Assembly (NCBI RefSeq): GCF_034190915.1
Contig: NW_026947492.1
Location: 14,886,001 to 14,950,000, forward strand
Origin: Cavia porcellus
Lineage: Eukaryota; Chordata; Mammalia; Rodentia; Caviidae
Direction of reading: 5' to 3'
Length of the DNA stretch: 64,000 nt
How positions within the stretch are numbered: the first letter of the stretch is position 1; every line of letters begins with the position of its first letter. Below the pieces are notes generated by a model. The model made no database searches and had not been told where the DNA came from. It worked only from the letters and a program-made list of their open reading frames with translations. The position numbers and the translations under genes are program-made. This document shows, in pieces, positions 47,723 through 58,524 of this stretch.

Positions 47723-47808
47723 TTTTTTTGTGGTACCAGGGATCCAACTCACAACCTTGCGCTTGCCAAGCAGGCTCTTATACCACCGAGCTAAATCCCC
47801 AGCCCAGT
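47723..47808 (-). repeat. ID-type SINE
   Basis: Complement gggctggggatttagctcgg to 'gagttggatccctggtacca' and poly-A. Target duplication gtgtgtaactt / gtgtataactt at 47712-47722 and 47809-47819. Confidence 0.93.
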
Positions 47809-48337
47809 GTGTATAACTTCTAAATTTATATTCTAAATACACTTTCAAATATATTTTTTCACTTTTTGTTTTTACCATGGTAGGATATTCTCCACACTAT
47901 CCCTCAATTTTCTGTTTTTCATTTAACAATTATATTCTGAAGATTATTCAAATTTACTGCATAAAGAGTTCCCTGGTTATTCTTATAGCTATATGTTATT
48001 CCACGGGATAAACTTAAATAATTTATCATTCTCTTATTAATAGGCACACAGGTTATAATTATATTTGATATAGCCAACAAGCATTGAATAATTATATGCA
48101 TATAACATTTTATACGTCCATATAGGATAAACTGGCTGGTCAATGAACCTATACATCTGTAACTTTTGAAGTTTTTGAGAAGTTACTCTCCATAATGTTT
48201 ACTTTAGTTTATTGTACTCCTGGTGTATAATTCCCTTTCCATACATTGCCAGGAAGTACACTGTGACTTTTTAATTTTGAGTGGGATAGTGTCTCATTTT
48301 TATATAGTTTTTAATAACATTAATAATTAATGAGATG

Positions 48338-48440
48338 TGGGGTTGGGGGTTTAGCTCAGTGGCATAAGCACCTGCCTTACAAGCAGGCAGTCGTGAGTTT
48401 GATCCCTGGTACTGATAAAAAGGAAAAAGACAAAAAAAAA
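48338..48440 (+). repeat. ID-type SINE, young
   Basis: Body with 'gataaaaaggaaaaagac' before poly-A. Perfect 12-bp target duplication attaatgagatg at 48326-48337 and 48441-48452. Confidence 0.96.
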
Positions 48441-48718
48441 ATTAATGAGATGAAGCATTTTGTATATGTTTGAGAATAATTTCTCTTATGGGCAACTGTT
48501 TGTTTACATCCTCCAACAATTTTTCTATTGGCTTGTTAGTCTGTGAAATAAATTTCAAAAACTATTTTCCTATAGATTTTCCTTTAAAAAGTATTCTGTG
48601 GTTTTTATCTTGTGAACTTTTATTTGGTGTTGTTAAATTTATTAATAAATTTTTCCATGGCCTCTAATTTTGTATCACAGTTAAAAAGGTTTTTCTCAAC
48701 TGGGATTCAATAAGTTTT

Positions 48719-48813
48719 GGGGTGAGGGAGGATTTAGCTCAGCAGCATAAGCGCCTGCTTTGCAACTGGGTGGTCATGGGTTCCATCCCTGATACCAAAA
48801 AAAAAAAAAAAAA
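48719..48813 (+). repeat. ID-type SINE
   Basis: 'ggatttagctcagcagcata ... gggttccatccctgatacc' plus poly-A. The start is slightly altered (ggggtgaggga). Confidence 0.92.
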
Positions 48814-49088
48814 TGATATTTTTAATTGAAAAAAGTTGTTTTTAATTTTAAAGAGAGTAACACAAAACAGAACAAAACAAACCGGAACAGAACAATGCAA
48901 GTCATTTGATAGGTTTTTGGTCTCACGTTGCACATATAAATCTTTGACTCATTCGGAATTTATTCTGGTGTTAGGTATTGTTACTGTGTTGTTCCTTAAA
49001 CTGACTGTTAAATACTCTATTGAGTAAAAATTGAAAAACTTAATTTGATTTTTCCCTAATTTGCCAAATGTTGTGTCCAGGACTATGT

Positions 49089-49250
49089 TTTTGTTTGTTT
49101 GTTTCGTCTTTTTGAGACAGGGTCTCACTATGCAGTTCAGGCTGACCTTGGGCTCATGTTGTAACCCAGGCTGGTCTCGAATTTGCAAAGATCCACCTGT
49201 CTCAGCCTCCCAAATGCTGAGACTACAGGTGTGAGCCACCATGCCTGGCT
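49089..49250 (-). repeat. B1-like SINE, elongated form
   Basis: Complement gagccaggcatggtggctca to 'gagaccctgtctcaaaaaga', then (AAAC)n. Contains the 'acaacatgagcccaaggtca' duplication. Confidence 0.93.
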
Positions 49251-49280
49251 CAGGCTTTTAAAGCTGATCTAGGGTTGACT

Positions 49281-49405
49281 TTTTTTTTTTGTCTTTTTTT
49301 GTTTTTTTGAGACAGGGTTTTGCTACTTTGTAGCCCAGGCTGGCCTCCAACAGGGATCCTCCTGCTTCAGCCTTCCGAGTGCTGGGATTACAGGTGTGAG
49401 CCACC
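49281..49405 (-). repeat. B1-like SINE
   Basis: Complement gtggctcacacctgtaatcc to 'aaaaccctgtctc', followed by an A-tract containing AAAAAGAC. Confidence 0.92.
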
Positions 49406-49477
49406 TCTGTTTCTTATTTCATCCTTTCGCTGTACCCTGCATAGAGGCAGCCAGAAATCTTGGCCAGGTCCCCAGTA

Positions 49478-49585
49478 GTTTTGGGGATGAACTCTTGCTC
49501 TTTTGCCCAGGCTCCTTGGGCTCAAGTTATCCCGCTTAGCCTCCTGAGTAACGGGGACGATAGGCTCACACCAACATGCCTGGCT
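49478..49585 (-). repeat. B1-like SINE, diverged
   Basis: Complement agccaggcatgttggtgtga, 'ggaggctaagcgggataact', 'cccaaggagcctgggcaaaa'. Third minus-strand 7SL-derived SINE in 500 bases. Confidence 0.8.
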
Positions 49586-50846
49586 CCCGTAAGTACCCTT
49601 TACAGCTATAAAACGGGTATTTTCCTTCATTGCATCTTCTGTGTCCTTTGCACACATGAAAGTTACTGGGCATGTGTGCACCTGATGCTATCTGAGCCAG
49701 TTCTCTGAGTTTCCTTGTCTCCTTATCTACAGTAAGCCCCGCCCCCACTAGGCCCGTAGGCATTACCCTGGGATTGCAGAAACCGAGGCTGCTTCAGGCC
49801 TCCCGACACCCGACACTGGGGTGGAAAGGAGAGGGCTGATTTACTCACCAGTCCGAGGGGAAGAGTGGATCGGTGGTAATTTTTGGTGGATTCGTTCATG
49901 GAGATTTCTCTGAAAGCTGGCTTTTGCGGCAGTGCCACAGCTATTGAATGGTCTCCTGAGACCTAGTCCTCCTGACCCATGAAACTAACATAGACGACCC
50001 CGTTGGGGGTTATGGCATAGTACCCCTCTCCTCACGGCTCCGCCATCTGAACTGGGCGACACCCTCCAGCCAACCCTCAACCCTGCCCTGGGCCTTGCCA
50101 CATGGAGGTCAGGATAGGAAACAAAAAACAAGGCAAGCAAGCACGCAAACAAACAAAAATCAACATGAGAAACAAAGACCTGAAGCCCACCTGGAAAATC
50201 CCTAGACCTCCCAGCTGGCCCTCCTGACTGCCCTTTCTGTCCTCTCTCCCGTTTTCCCCATCCTTCCCTCTCAAAAACCAAAGGGCCTGACTTTCTCCAC
50301 TTAAAACTCCTTCCTGTCCTTTCTCCATGTGGCTTTCATTTGCCAGGAATTCAAAATCTTTATAATTTTTGTGATGGGAGGGAATGCAAAGGAGCTGGGG
50401 GCCAAGCAAGGAGGCATGAGTGGGATGAATAGGAGCTCAAGTTTTAAAGCGAGGTCCCCTGGAGGCTGCTGGGGGCAGTGGAGTCCGCACCCCGACTCTC
50501 AGGCCAGGAGCAGCAGGGTCCTCACTGTTTCCAGGGCTCAGACACCACCTCCCCTTCAGCCTCCTTCTCCCTCGGGCTGTTCACCCACTAGACTTACATC
50601 AGTTCTCTGCAGGCACACAAGCTCCACTTGCCCTGCTTGCAAAGACTGGAGTCAAAACTTCAGCAACTCAGTGTCCCTGGATGGTGGATCATAAGTGAGG
50701 AGCATTTGTTAAATTGCTCTCTGGTGGAATCGGGGTCCCCAAAGGAAACCTATGCAGGGAACTATTTATAGTGGGGGGGGATAAAAATTCACTGGACTTT
50801 TATTGAGGTCTCTCAGGGGAAGCATGGATTTCCCTTTTGACATTTG
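49586..50846. other. No confirmed feature
   Basis: About 49735-50060 is locally GC-rich. A TGGTGGATTCGTTC-like stretch at 49884 faintly resembles a retroviral primer-binding region, but no LTR pair was found. Frames of 98-121 codons at 49985-50694 are unrecognised. Confidence 0.3.
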
Positions 50847-50861
50847 CAGTGAACTCACTTT

Positions 50862-50967
50862 TTTTTGTTGTTGTTGTTGTTTTCATTTTTATCGGTACTG
50901 GGGATTGAACTCACGACCGCCTGCTTGCAAGGCAGGTGCTTATGCCGCTGAGCTAAATCCCCAGCCC
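50862..50967 (-). repeat. ID-type SINE, first of two at one target
   Basis: Complement ggggctggggatttagctca to 'ccccagtaccgataaaaatg' and an (AAC)n-containing tail. Flanked left by agtgaactcact (50848-50859) and right by the same sequence (50969-50980). Confidence 0.96.
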
Positions 50968-50980
50968 CAGTGAACTCACT

Positions 50981-51092
50981 TTTTTTTTTTTTTTTGTCTT
51001 TTTTTTTGCTTTTTATCGGTACCAGGGATCGAACTCACGACTGCCTGCTTGCAAGGCAGGTGCTTATGCCACTGAGCTAAATCCCCAGCCCC
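50981..51092 (-). repeat. ID-type SINE, second of two at one target
   Basis: Same orientation and almost the same body as its neighbour (about five differences in 78), but a different tail (AAAAAGAC and a longer A run). Flanked by agtgaactcact on the left and tgaactcacttttt (51095-51108) on the right. Confidence 0.96.
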
Positions 51093-51108
51093 TATGAACT
51101 CACTTTTT

Positions 51109-52084
51109 ACTACCCCTCAGGACAGGCATGCCACAACCTGGGAAGATGCTATAATGGGCTAAAGGCATCCACCCTGGATTGGTACCCCAGCCCTAGAACC
51201 CTATCTGGAGAGAAATCCAGAAGTTCAAAGGAAGTGACATCAGTAACCATACAAGGCTGGAGATACCCGGTATCCCCAGGGTCCCAACCAGTTTTGTTCT
51301 ACAGGGAGGTGTTCTGGGGCTAAAACAGGTTAGGGACAACCCAGGGACAGCCTGTGGGTTCCCATGACCTCTTATTCTCCCTCCCACAGACCTAACACAG
51401 GGAAGGTCTCATCCATTTCACCTGACTGCTTTGCATGGAGGTCTCCAGACACTGGGGTAAATTTGACCCCCAGATCCTCAAGAAGAAAAAAGTCTTATAT
51501 TCCTGTATAATTTACGGTTCTGCTGATACACAAACTTGAAAACCAAAAGACTTGGCCTCTAATAGCAGCCTAAATTATTAGCCTGTTCCAATTGGACCTT
51601 TTGTTAGTAGACAGGGAAAATGATCAGAGGTGTCCTATGTGCAAGCCTTCATGGCCTTGGACCAAAAGCTTGATCTTTGCTAACCCTGCTATAGTGCTGA
51701 TCTCTCTCTGGGACTGAAGGTGCTGAGAATCTCCTCTGGTCAGCTCTTGTCCCAATACACTACCTCCTTAAGTTAGTTCCCCTTTAAAAAAACCCTCTCT
51801 GTCCTGTGTTACATGTAATTCTTTGTTGCCCACAAGAACCTGGGAGCATCACCCTGGACCCGACAGTAACAAAATCAACCTGAAAGTGACCACCCAGAGG
51901 CGAATGAAGAATTGGACAAAGAATGGAGCCACATTCCTGAAGTGTCACAGAAGTGTCACAACAGGTCCTTTTTATAGGGTTAGAGAGAGATGCTGTAGAC
52001 TGAGGTTAGCAGCTGTTCTCCCCAGGACATTGTTATTAGTGGTTATTCTCTTAAATTCTAGAAAAAGATTATATCAATTTAGGG
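51109..52084. other. No confirmed feature
   Basis: About 51540-51960 has the texture of an old LTR ('aaaaccctctctgtcctgtg ... caccctggacccgacagtaa') but I could not set ends or find a partner. Confidence 0.25.
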
Positions 52085-52665
52085 CTTTAATTTAGCATTG
52101 CTATAGCTTATATTAGATGGACTCCCCCACCCCAAAACTTCATGTACTCAAAGATGGGGCTTTTTCAAAACTGGCAGGATCTGGGGTGTGTGACACTGGG
52201 ATTACGGGTGTGGCTCACACCTGTAATCCTAGCACTCGAAAGGCTGAGGCAGGAGGATAGTTGCGAGTTCGAAACCAGCCTGGGCTACAAAGTGAACTCC
52301 AGGCCACACTGAACTGAGAGAGATCCTGTCTCAAAAAAAAAGGGTGTGTAGTATTAAATTAGTCTACTGCTTGAAATTAGCATAGTTCTGGGTATATCTG
52401 AGTGGATTTACTAAAAACAGAACCCCCATTCTGGGTTCAGCCGACAAGGCTTGTATCCTGAGTGGGCTAAAAAGGAAAGGTAGGCTTACAACCTTCTGCC
52501 TGCCATGCCATGAATCGGTTTTCCTCTGCTTTGTCCCCTGTCTTGGAACCAGCCAACCATGAACTGAATGCTCTACAAGATTTGAGCCAAAATGAACCTT
52601 TACTCTTCTAACTTGTGGGTACCAGGTGTTTTGTCTCAGCAACAAGAAAAGTGCATCAGAAAAGC
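52085..52665 (+). repeat. MaLR-type LTR with a B1 inserted
   Basis: The end reads 'ccatgaactgaatgctctac', 'gagccaaaatgaacctttac', 'accaggtgttttgtctcagc', 'aacaagaaaagtgcatc', the 3' end of the LTR family also seen at 34650, 38050 and 63718. The B1 at 52192-52341 splits it. Confidence 0.6.
52192..52341 (+). repeat. B1-like SINE, elongated form
   Basis: 'gggtgtggctcacacctgta ... gagagatcctgtctc' with poly-A. Target duplication gggtgtgt at 52184-52191 and 52342-52349. Confidence 0.92.
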
Positions 52666-53199
52666 ATCAGCAGAATTTTGCTAGAATTCTCAAGAGTTAA
52701 AAGAAATCCTAGCGTTTGACCTAAATGCTCACAGCCTGCCTTCTTCCTGGCAGTATTTAACACCTTGACATGAACACACATAAGCTCATTGAGATTGTTA
52801 GAAGAGGGCTCAGGCAATTTTTCACGCTTCTTTTGCCAACAAAATAGCACTTTAATTTGAGTTGATTTTTTCTCACCCTGGAGGGAAGATGGGGTTACTT
52901 GTCAGGGCCCTGGGTCCTTGCTGGGTCTTAGCATGAGCAACCACAGGAATGATTGGACGTTCTATCAGTGCTGCTGAAGAAGCTGGGGCTCAGATTGCGA
53001 TATCGAGGTGTAAAGTTCAGTGCGAGGACCTCGGAACCTTGGGCCATCAGTTTCTCTCACTGTTATTCTTTATTCAAAATCGAGACCAGTTAAGGAAAAA
53101 AGACAGTCTAGATTCAAAAGTTTGCGCCCTGATTTTTCTTCCTCTAGAAGCTCCGGATGTGGAATTTTCAGTTCCTCTTTTTCTTTTCCTGTCATTTTC

Positions 53200-53490
53200 T
53201 TTTTTTCTTTTAGAACTGAGTGTTGAATCCAGAGCCTTTGCACTGAATTGCATCCTCACCCTTTTAAAATTATTTTTTAGTATATGGGCTGCTGACGCAC
53301 GCACGTTAAATTATATTTTTTTAAAAATCCCCCCCTCTTTTTTTTTTCTTTTTCCCCTTTGGATTCTTCCCTTCTTGTTTTTTACTTTTTTAAAATCTGG
53401 AGCCCAGGTCGCCCCAAGTCACTGAGTTGCCCAGGCTGCTCCGGAACCTGCGCGCTCCCGCCCTCCCCGCAGCCTGTGCCTTCAAGCTGG
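53200..53490 (-). repeat. B4-type SINE, diverged
   Basis: 53205-53260 is an ID-like part ('gagtgttgaatccagagcct'). 53400-53490 is a B1-like part ('tgagttgcccaggctgctcc'). T-rich sequence between may be the linker plus extra DNA. The 158-codon frame at 52949-53425 runs across this and is not a gene. Confidence 0.5.
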
Positions 53491-54604
53491 CTTCCTCCTT
53501 GCGGTTTGGGTCAGGACGTTTTCATGGCCCACTGTCGCCGAGGAACACTTGCCAGGAGTATTGCTCAGGCCACTCTTATAGGAGCGGCATAATCACAATG
53601 CAATCCTCTAGCTAGAGATTTCTGGCCTGATTTTTTCCTTCTTTTTCCCCCCTGGGTTTACTTGCCTCCGTGTTCTGGAACAGCCAAGTCATGCCTTTTG
53701 GTTTACACTCTTCTTGACCCAAATTTTAGCCTATGAAGTAAGAAGGAAGAAAGCCAGCTGGAGCTGCCGTCGGCCCAGCAGAGAGCGCTGGCCTTTCGTG
53801 CAGGCCTTTCGCCCAGTGGACACAGCTCAGCCTGGCTGTGAGGCTGCTTCCCTGCAGACGCCTGGTTGGACCCGTTTCCTCCTGGCTCACCTTCTGCGCC
53901 TGCTTCCCTTGGGGCCCCATCCTCACTGCTGCCTCTGCCCTCCAGCCAGGCCCAGTGTGGGAGGACCTGCACCCTCACAGTCTAACACAGCCCTTCAGCG
54001 TGCCCCGAGAAAGCACTGTGAGAGCCCATGAGGTGCTGGGTGCTGGGGGACAGTTTAAAGAGACATGCACCTTGGTTTGAGAAGCTCACACCCACTCTCA
54101 GCTCCTTTAACTGGAAGAGTGGACTCTCAGCTTTGGAGGAACCTTAGCAGGAATTCAAAGATGGCCTAGAAGAGAGAAATATGACTTACAGCTGACCATG
54201 GCCTCTGTGGAGAAGGTACAGAAGGGTTAGACACACTTAGTAGAAATACAGTCACCTGCAGAAGAACTGATCACTTCCTGCCCTGTGCTCTCTGGTTGCA
54301 GTCTCTTTAACTCATGTCCTGGTTCTCTTTCATGATTGTATGCGGATGGTCTTGAACTGAACATGGGTGCTGTGCTAACAACTGGAAAAGAGAAGGGAGC
54401 TTTGGACTCTAATCTAAGCCATTAATGTATTGTGTAACTTCAGACACGCACCTAATCTGTCTTTGGCATTATTTCCTTTGAGAAATTGCACTCCTTACCT
54501 CATCATAATATTGTGAAAAATCATTGCGTATACATATGTGGGTACAGATCTGCACATATGTAAATATATGCACAACAGCTGCATAGATATACATTTACAT
54601 TTTT
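53491..54604. other. MIR fragment; otherwise no feature
   Basis: A MIR-like piece at about 54415-54500 ('gtgtaacttcagacacgcac'). Overlapping frames at 53703-54080 on both strands have no recognisable domain. Confidence 0.4.
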
Positions 54605-54800
54605 CCCAATAGTCACTGTTTATTGAGCACTTTGGGCATCAGGCATACACCTGTGTGTGTAAGTCTTATACTTGTTATCTTAGGGAGTCTCACAATGTTC
54701 ATGAAAGTTAGGTGAGAACAACCTCCCCGCCCCCACACGTTTGATTCAAGGTGAGGAAGCTGAGCCTTAGAGAGGTGAGGAACCTTGGGCTCACACAATG
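54605..54800 (+). repeat. MIR3/L2-like relic
   Basis: 'tgtttattgagcactttggg', 'ttatcttagggagtctcaca', 'gtgaggaagctgagccttag', 'agaggtgaggaaccttggg' in the expected order. Confidence 0.6.
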
Positions 54801-54805
54801 TCTCA

Positions 54806-54930
54806 ATCTCGCTCTCTCTCTCTCTCTAGTTTTTTGAGACAGGATCTCACTATGTAGCCCACACTGCCCTTGAACTTGCAGTGATCTTCCCAGGTGCTGG
54901 GATCACAGGTGTGTGCCACCATGCCCCATT
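54806..54930 (-). repeat. B1-like SINE with (CT)n tail
   Basis: Complement tggggcatggtggcacacac to 'gatcctgtctcaaaaa'. The minus-strand tail has become a (GA)n/(CT)n run at 54808-54829. Confidence 0.85.
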
Positions 54931-55574
54931 TGGGATGTCTCTCTTGTGCAGCCCTCAGTAATGATGATACAATGGCAATAAAGATGCCTCTTGCTTGGGA
55001 CACTTTCTTTCTCTGCCCTTGTCTGGACAGAGAAATTCCAATTACAACACAGGAGGTTGAGCTCCTAGATACCTTGGATTTGCAATGTGTTCCTCAAACT
55101 GCCTGGAGTTTCTTATCTGTCTTATCCCAGGAGTGGGTGATGGGAAGAAGGATTTGGTGGTGGGACGGAGAAGCGGGGACAGCCTCCTCCCATGGGGGCA
55201 ATAGGAGCTCATGGTAATGCATCCGCTAATGGCATTCCTTGTGTATAAGGCCATGTAAATGCAGGAAGCATTTATAAATATAATTACCATGTGGTGACAT
55301 TTTCAGAAGCGAAAAACCTATTAGAAGGAAAGTGCTTGCTAGGAGGTGACCAGTGTTAGAAAAAGCACAGCAGCCAAGGAGCCGTAAGTCCCGAAGCCCT
55401 TTCACTGGCGCAGAGACCTCGCTGCTGGCTGTGCACCCTGGGGAATTGTTCCAGCAGCTTCTCATCCCAGCCCAGGCCTCTTTCCATCTTCATCATCCAA
55501 CATTTGCAAACAATTCCATTGCAGCTCCTTACCTTTTGTTTTCCCTGCTCCGTGCCCCAGTGAAACAAACTTTG

Positions 55575-55760
55575 CTTTGTTCCGAGTACATGCCCCGGGC
55601 TTTTCTACTTGTCTGCTTTTGCCCTGACTCTTTGCTCCATCTGGAATGCCCTTATGTCTCTTTTTGGCCAAATGTCTAAATATTACCTCTCCTTATGGCC
55701 TTGTTCAAAGTCCTTTCGCTCCATGAAGACTTCTTTAATCTGTTTGGCTAGAAATGGTCA
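55575..55760 (+). repeat. L2 LINE fragment
   Basis: 'ctttgctccatctggaatgc', 'caaatgtctaaatattacct' and 'catgaagacttctttaatct' match the well-known L2 3' layout. Confidence 0.6.
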
Positions 55761-57289
55761 TAAGATATTCTTTATTCTTTTTAGTGAAATATTTCTGATT
55801 TCTCCTTGAAAACATGCACTTTCTGAATGCTAAATTCATATCTTTTTCATCTTGGCATTACCATTCTGTAAAAAATGGCTTCATATGCAGTAATCATTTG
55901 TTCATTTACTGAATGAATATCTGGATTTTGAACACACATCCAGTTAAATTGTGAGAGATGCTGGTCAAAAAAACATGCCAGGAGAATTTTATATTTGCTT
56001 ATTTATTAAGCATATCTAAGTTGAAAGTCTTCTGCCAAGATTTATGACACGATTCATTTTTAGGAATCATGGTTTCTAATAAACAAATATAAATAACAAA
56101 GAAAGCACACAGTCTCTAAGAGAAACACATTAAATCAAAGTAAAAAAATGCAGTTAATGTGATAGATGAAGGCAGGAAAGATAATTACGCTAGAAACTGC
56201 AATTAGGAAAGAGTTCCAAGGCCTGACGAAGAGGAGCTCTTTAGCCATCTTCCCATTATGCGAGGACTCAAGGAGCAGACACTCACTGAGTAACTCAAGA
56301 ATCCTGCACTGGACCAGACCGTGAGGCGCCCTGACTCCCAACTCCCAGCCTCCATGAATTGTTTTCAAGCCACTCTTATAAGTCTATAGCTCTGTGTGAC
56401 AGCAGCCTGAACTAGCAGAGACAAAAAGCGAAAACAGGATGGCTAAAGGGAAAATGGTTTTCATCCAGAGTGAGAATCTTCAGCTGGCACTGCAGGGACA
56501 TGAATTTGCTCTCTGCCATCCTTTATGGTAACACTGGTGGCTTTTGGGTTCTGAAGAGATTTATTTTTCAGATTCTCGGTGTCCTGAACAAAGAACTGGA
56601 CAAGACATGCAGAAATGATAGTGAGGACTGATATTTACTCATGGCAGAAAAAAAAATACACTCTGTAGAGAGAGAGCAGGCTGATGAAGAGACTCATAGT
56701 GGGCAAGAGCAGCGATGGAAGAACTCTGTGGTGTATGGGATTTCTAGATAGCTTCTCCCCCATGTAAACAAAGCGTTTGGGAGACTGTCCTATCAGAAAC
56801 TCATTTGACTGGCATCAGATTTAAACCGTCCTATCAAAGATCGCTTGGTTTGGGGCTTGCACAAGAAGAATTGGAGATAATGATTTCTGATCGGTTTCCT
56901 CATACACTGTCTGGGAACTGTACAGCCATCCCAGATTGACCTGGATCTTTGTGACTGATAGGCTCATCACAGCTTTTTCCCCCACCCTAACGTCCTACCT
57001 CAGGAGCACTGTGTTTCATGGAACAGCTCAGCCTACACATATTTACTGAGGAAGTACCTCGGGCTAGGGTTTGGGATTTGAGTGTAAAATGACATTTTTC
57101 CTGCCCTCAAGGAACTTAGAGTCTAGTCAAGGGCATGTGTGGAGTGTTCCATAGAAGTTTGTTTGGGATGCTCTGGGAAGAGAGAGGAAGAACCTGCAAT
57201 GCCACCTGAAGGTCGCAGGAAGGATGTGGCCTTTCATGAAGTACTGGGTGGGGTACGAAGAGTCCCAGTAAAAGCTTGAGATTCTATAG
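55761..57289. other. No feature recognised
   Basis: AT-rich unique DNA; a 77-codon minus frame only. Confidence 0.4.
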
Positions 57290-57440
57290 CCAGATGGGAG
57301 GCAGACTGCACTGAAATCTAATTACTTCACCAGGAATTCCACATAATTCTGATAGCCCACCGGCCTCAGTTTCCCCTCTGTAAGATGACATAATTATATT
57401 AACTGCTTACAGAGTCATTAGAAGGATTACAGGAGAAAAA
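57290..57440 (+). repeat. MIR SINE relic
   Basis: 'ccggcctcagtttcccctct', 'gtaagatgacataattatat', 'agagtcattagaaggattac' follow the MIR 3' half. Confidence 0.65.
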
Positions 57441-57524
57441 TCCCAAATTATAGATAAGACCCATCCACCCACCCTACCCTAGAGGGACTCCTCATTTAAA
57501 ATTCAAGTGAAAGAGTCTGGTCTG

Positions 57525-57695
57525 GTGTAGTGGAGCTCACTTGTAATCCTAGCAGTCTGGGAGACTGATGCAGGACGACCTCCAGTTTGAGTTCAGCCTG
57601 GGCAATTCTGCAACTTAGCAAGATTTTGTCTCAAAATAATGGAGGGCTGGAGATGTAGCTAAAGGAAAAGGCCTCAGTACCACTCCCTTCCAAAT
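57525..57695 (+). repeat. B4-type SINE
   Basis: B1 part 'tggtgtagtggagctcactt ... gcaagattttgtctc' then ID part 'gggctggagatgtagct ... ctcagtaccac', the latter shortened. Confidence 0.8.
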
Positions 57696-58524
57696 CAAGT
57701 GAAAGTCTGTCCTGGTTCAGTCAGAAGTTAGTTTGTTGTTTAATCTTGTGGCCCAGGAAGTTGGCATCTGATGAGCTGCTGGCTGGTTAAACTGCTAAGC
57801 TTTTCTCTAAAAATTCTCAAAGTTGAGCGAAATAATTGCAGGCTGCTAACCATAGAGTCTCAACTTGGCATTTCTATAACATGATGGCATATAGGTATAC
57901 AATAGCCCAAATCTGAAATGAACAGACTTACTTCCTAGCATGCTATCAGGTCCGGGAAAATATAGTGGAACAAGGATCTTTACCCAGCTATGGGGAGTCA
58001 GACTTAGCAGATTGGTTGAGTGTGGGGTGACCAAGGGGTCCCTGGAAACATTCGTACCCCATGGTGTTGGTGTATTTTTGTGCTTGTATTTTTCTTTACA
58101 GAGCTCCTCAGCATTCTGTTGCACTGGTGGTGTCTGGCTGCTCATTACCCAGCTCTGGGTTAAGTGTGCAGCAGATCTCAAAACAGCTCTGATTTCCACC
58201 TTTAGCAAAAACAGCTTTGATCCTGACTTTATGATATCAACTATGTAAATAAATAAATATCCTGCATAAATAGTAGGGTTGGAAGCACTCAGAGATCTAG
58301 AGATTATTAAAGTTGTTTCTTGAGAGTTGTCTTTTTAGTTAGTACTAGTCTCCTTTGCAAATAAACATTTTTTATTTCACAGTTAAGGTGGAAGAATGGA
58401 AACAAAACGTGAAGATTAAAAAGGAGAAAGGAACAGAAAAGATGGAGAAAAAAGGGAGGCAGGAAAGATCGCTGGAAGCAGAGAAAGACTGGAAGACAGG
58501 AAAGGATGAAAGAAAGATGTTGTA
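57696..58524. other. No feature recognised
   Basis: Overlapping frames at 57846-58248 (120 codons minus, 102 codons plus) compete for the same bases and show no domain. A purine-rich run lies at 58400-58520. Confidence 0.35.

Larger units (their letters stand above)
47550..49080 (+). mobile_element. Ancient L1M-type LINE 3' region, split by three IDs
   Basis: AT-rich sequence following the L1ME/L1MC 3' UTR order: 'agctatatgttattccacgg', 'ctgcataaagagttccctgg', 'gggcaactgtttgtttacat', 'tttttctattggcttgttag', 'taaatctttgactcattcgg', 'aatttattctggtgttaggt'. It is interrupted by IDs at 47723, 48338 and 48719. No coding remains. Confidence 0.7.

Noticed and set aside
50862..51092. Repeat-spacer look of the duplicated unit as a CRISPR-like array
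   Set aside because: The repeats are tRNA-derived ID SINEs with poly-A tails and target duplications, in a mammalian genome.
52949..53425. 158-codon plus-strand frame
   Set aside because: It runs through a minus-strand B4-type SINE and T-rich linker; Phe/Leu/Ser richness comes from the T-rich sequence.
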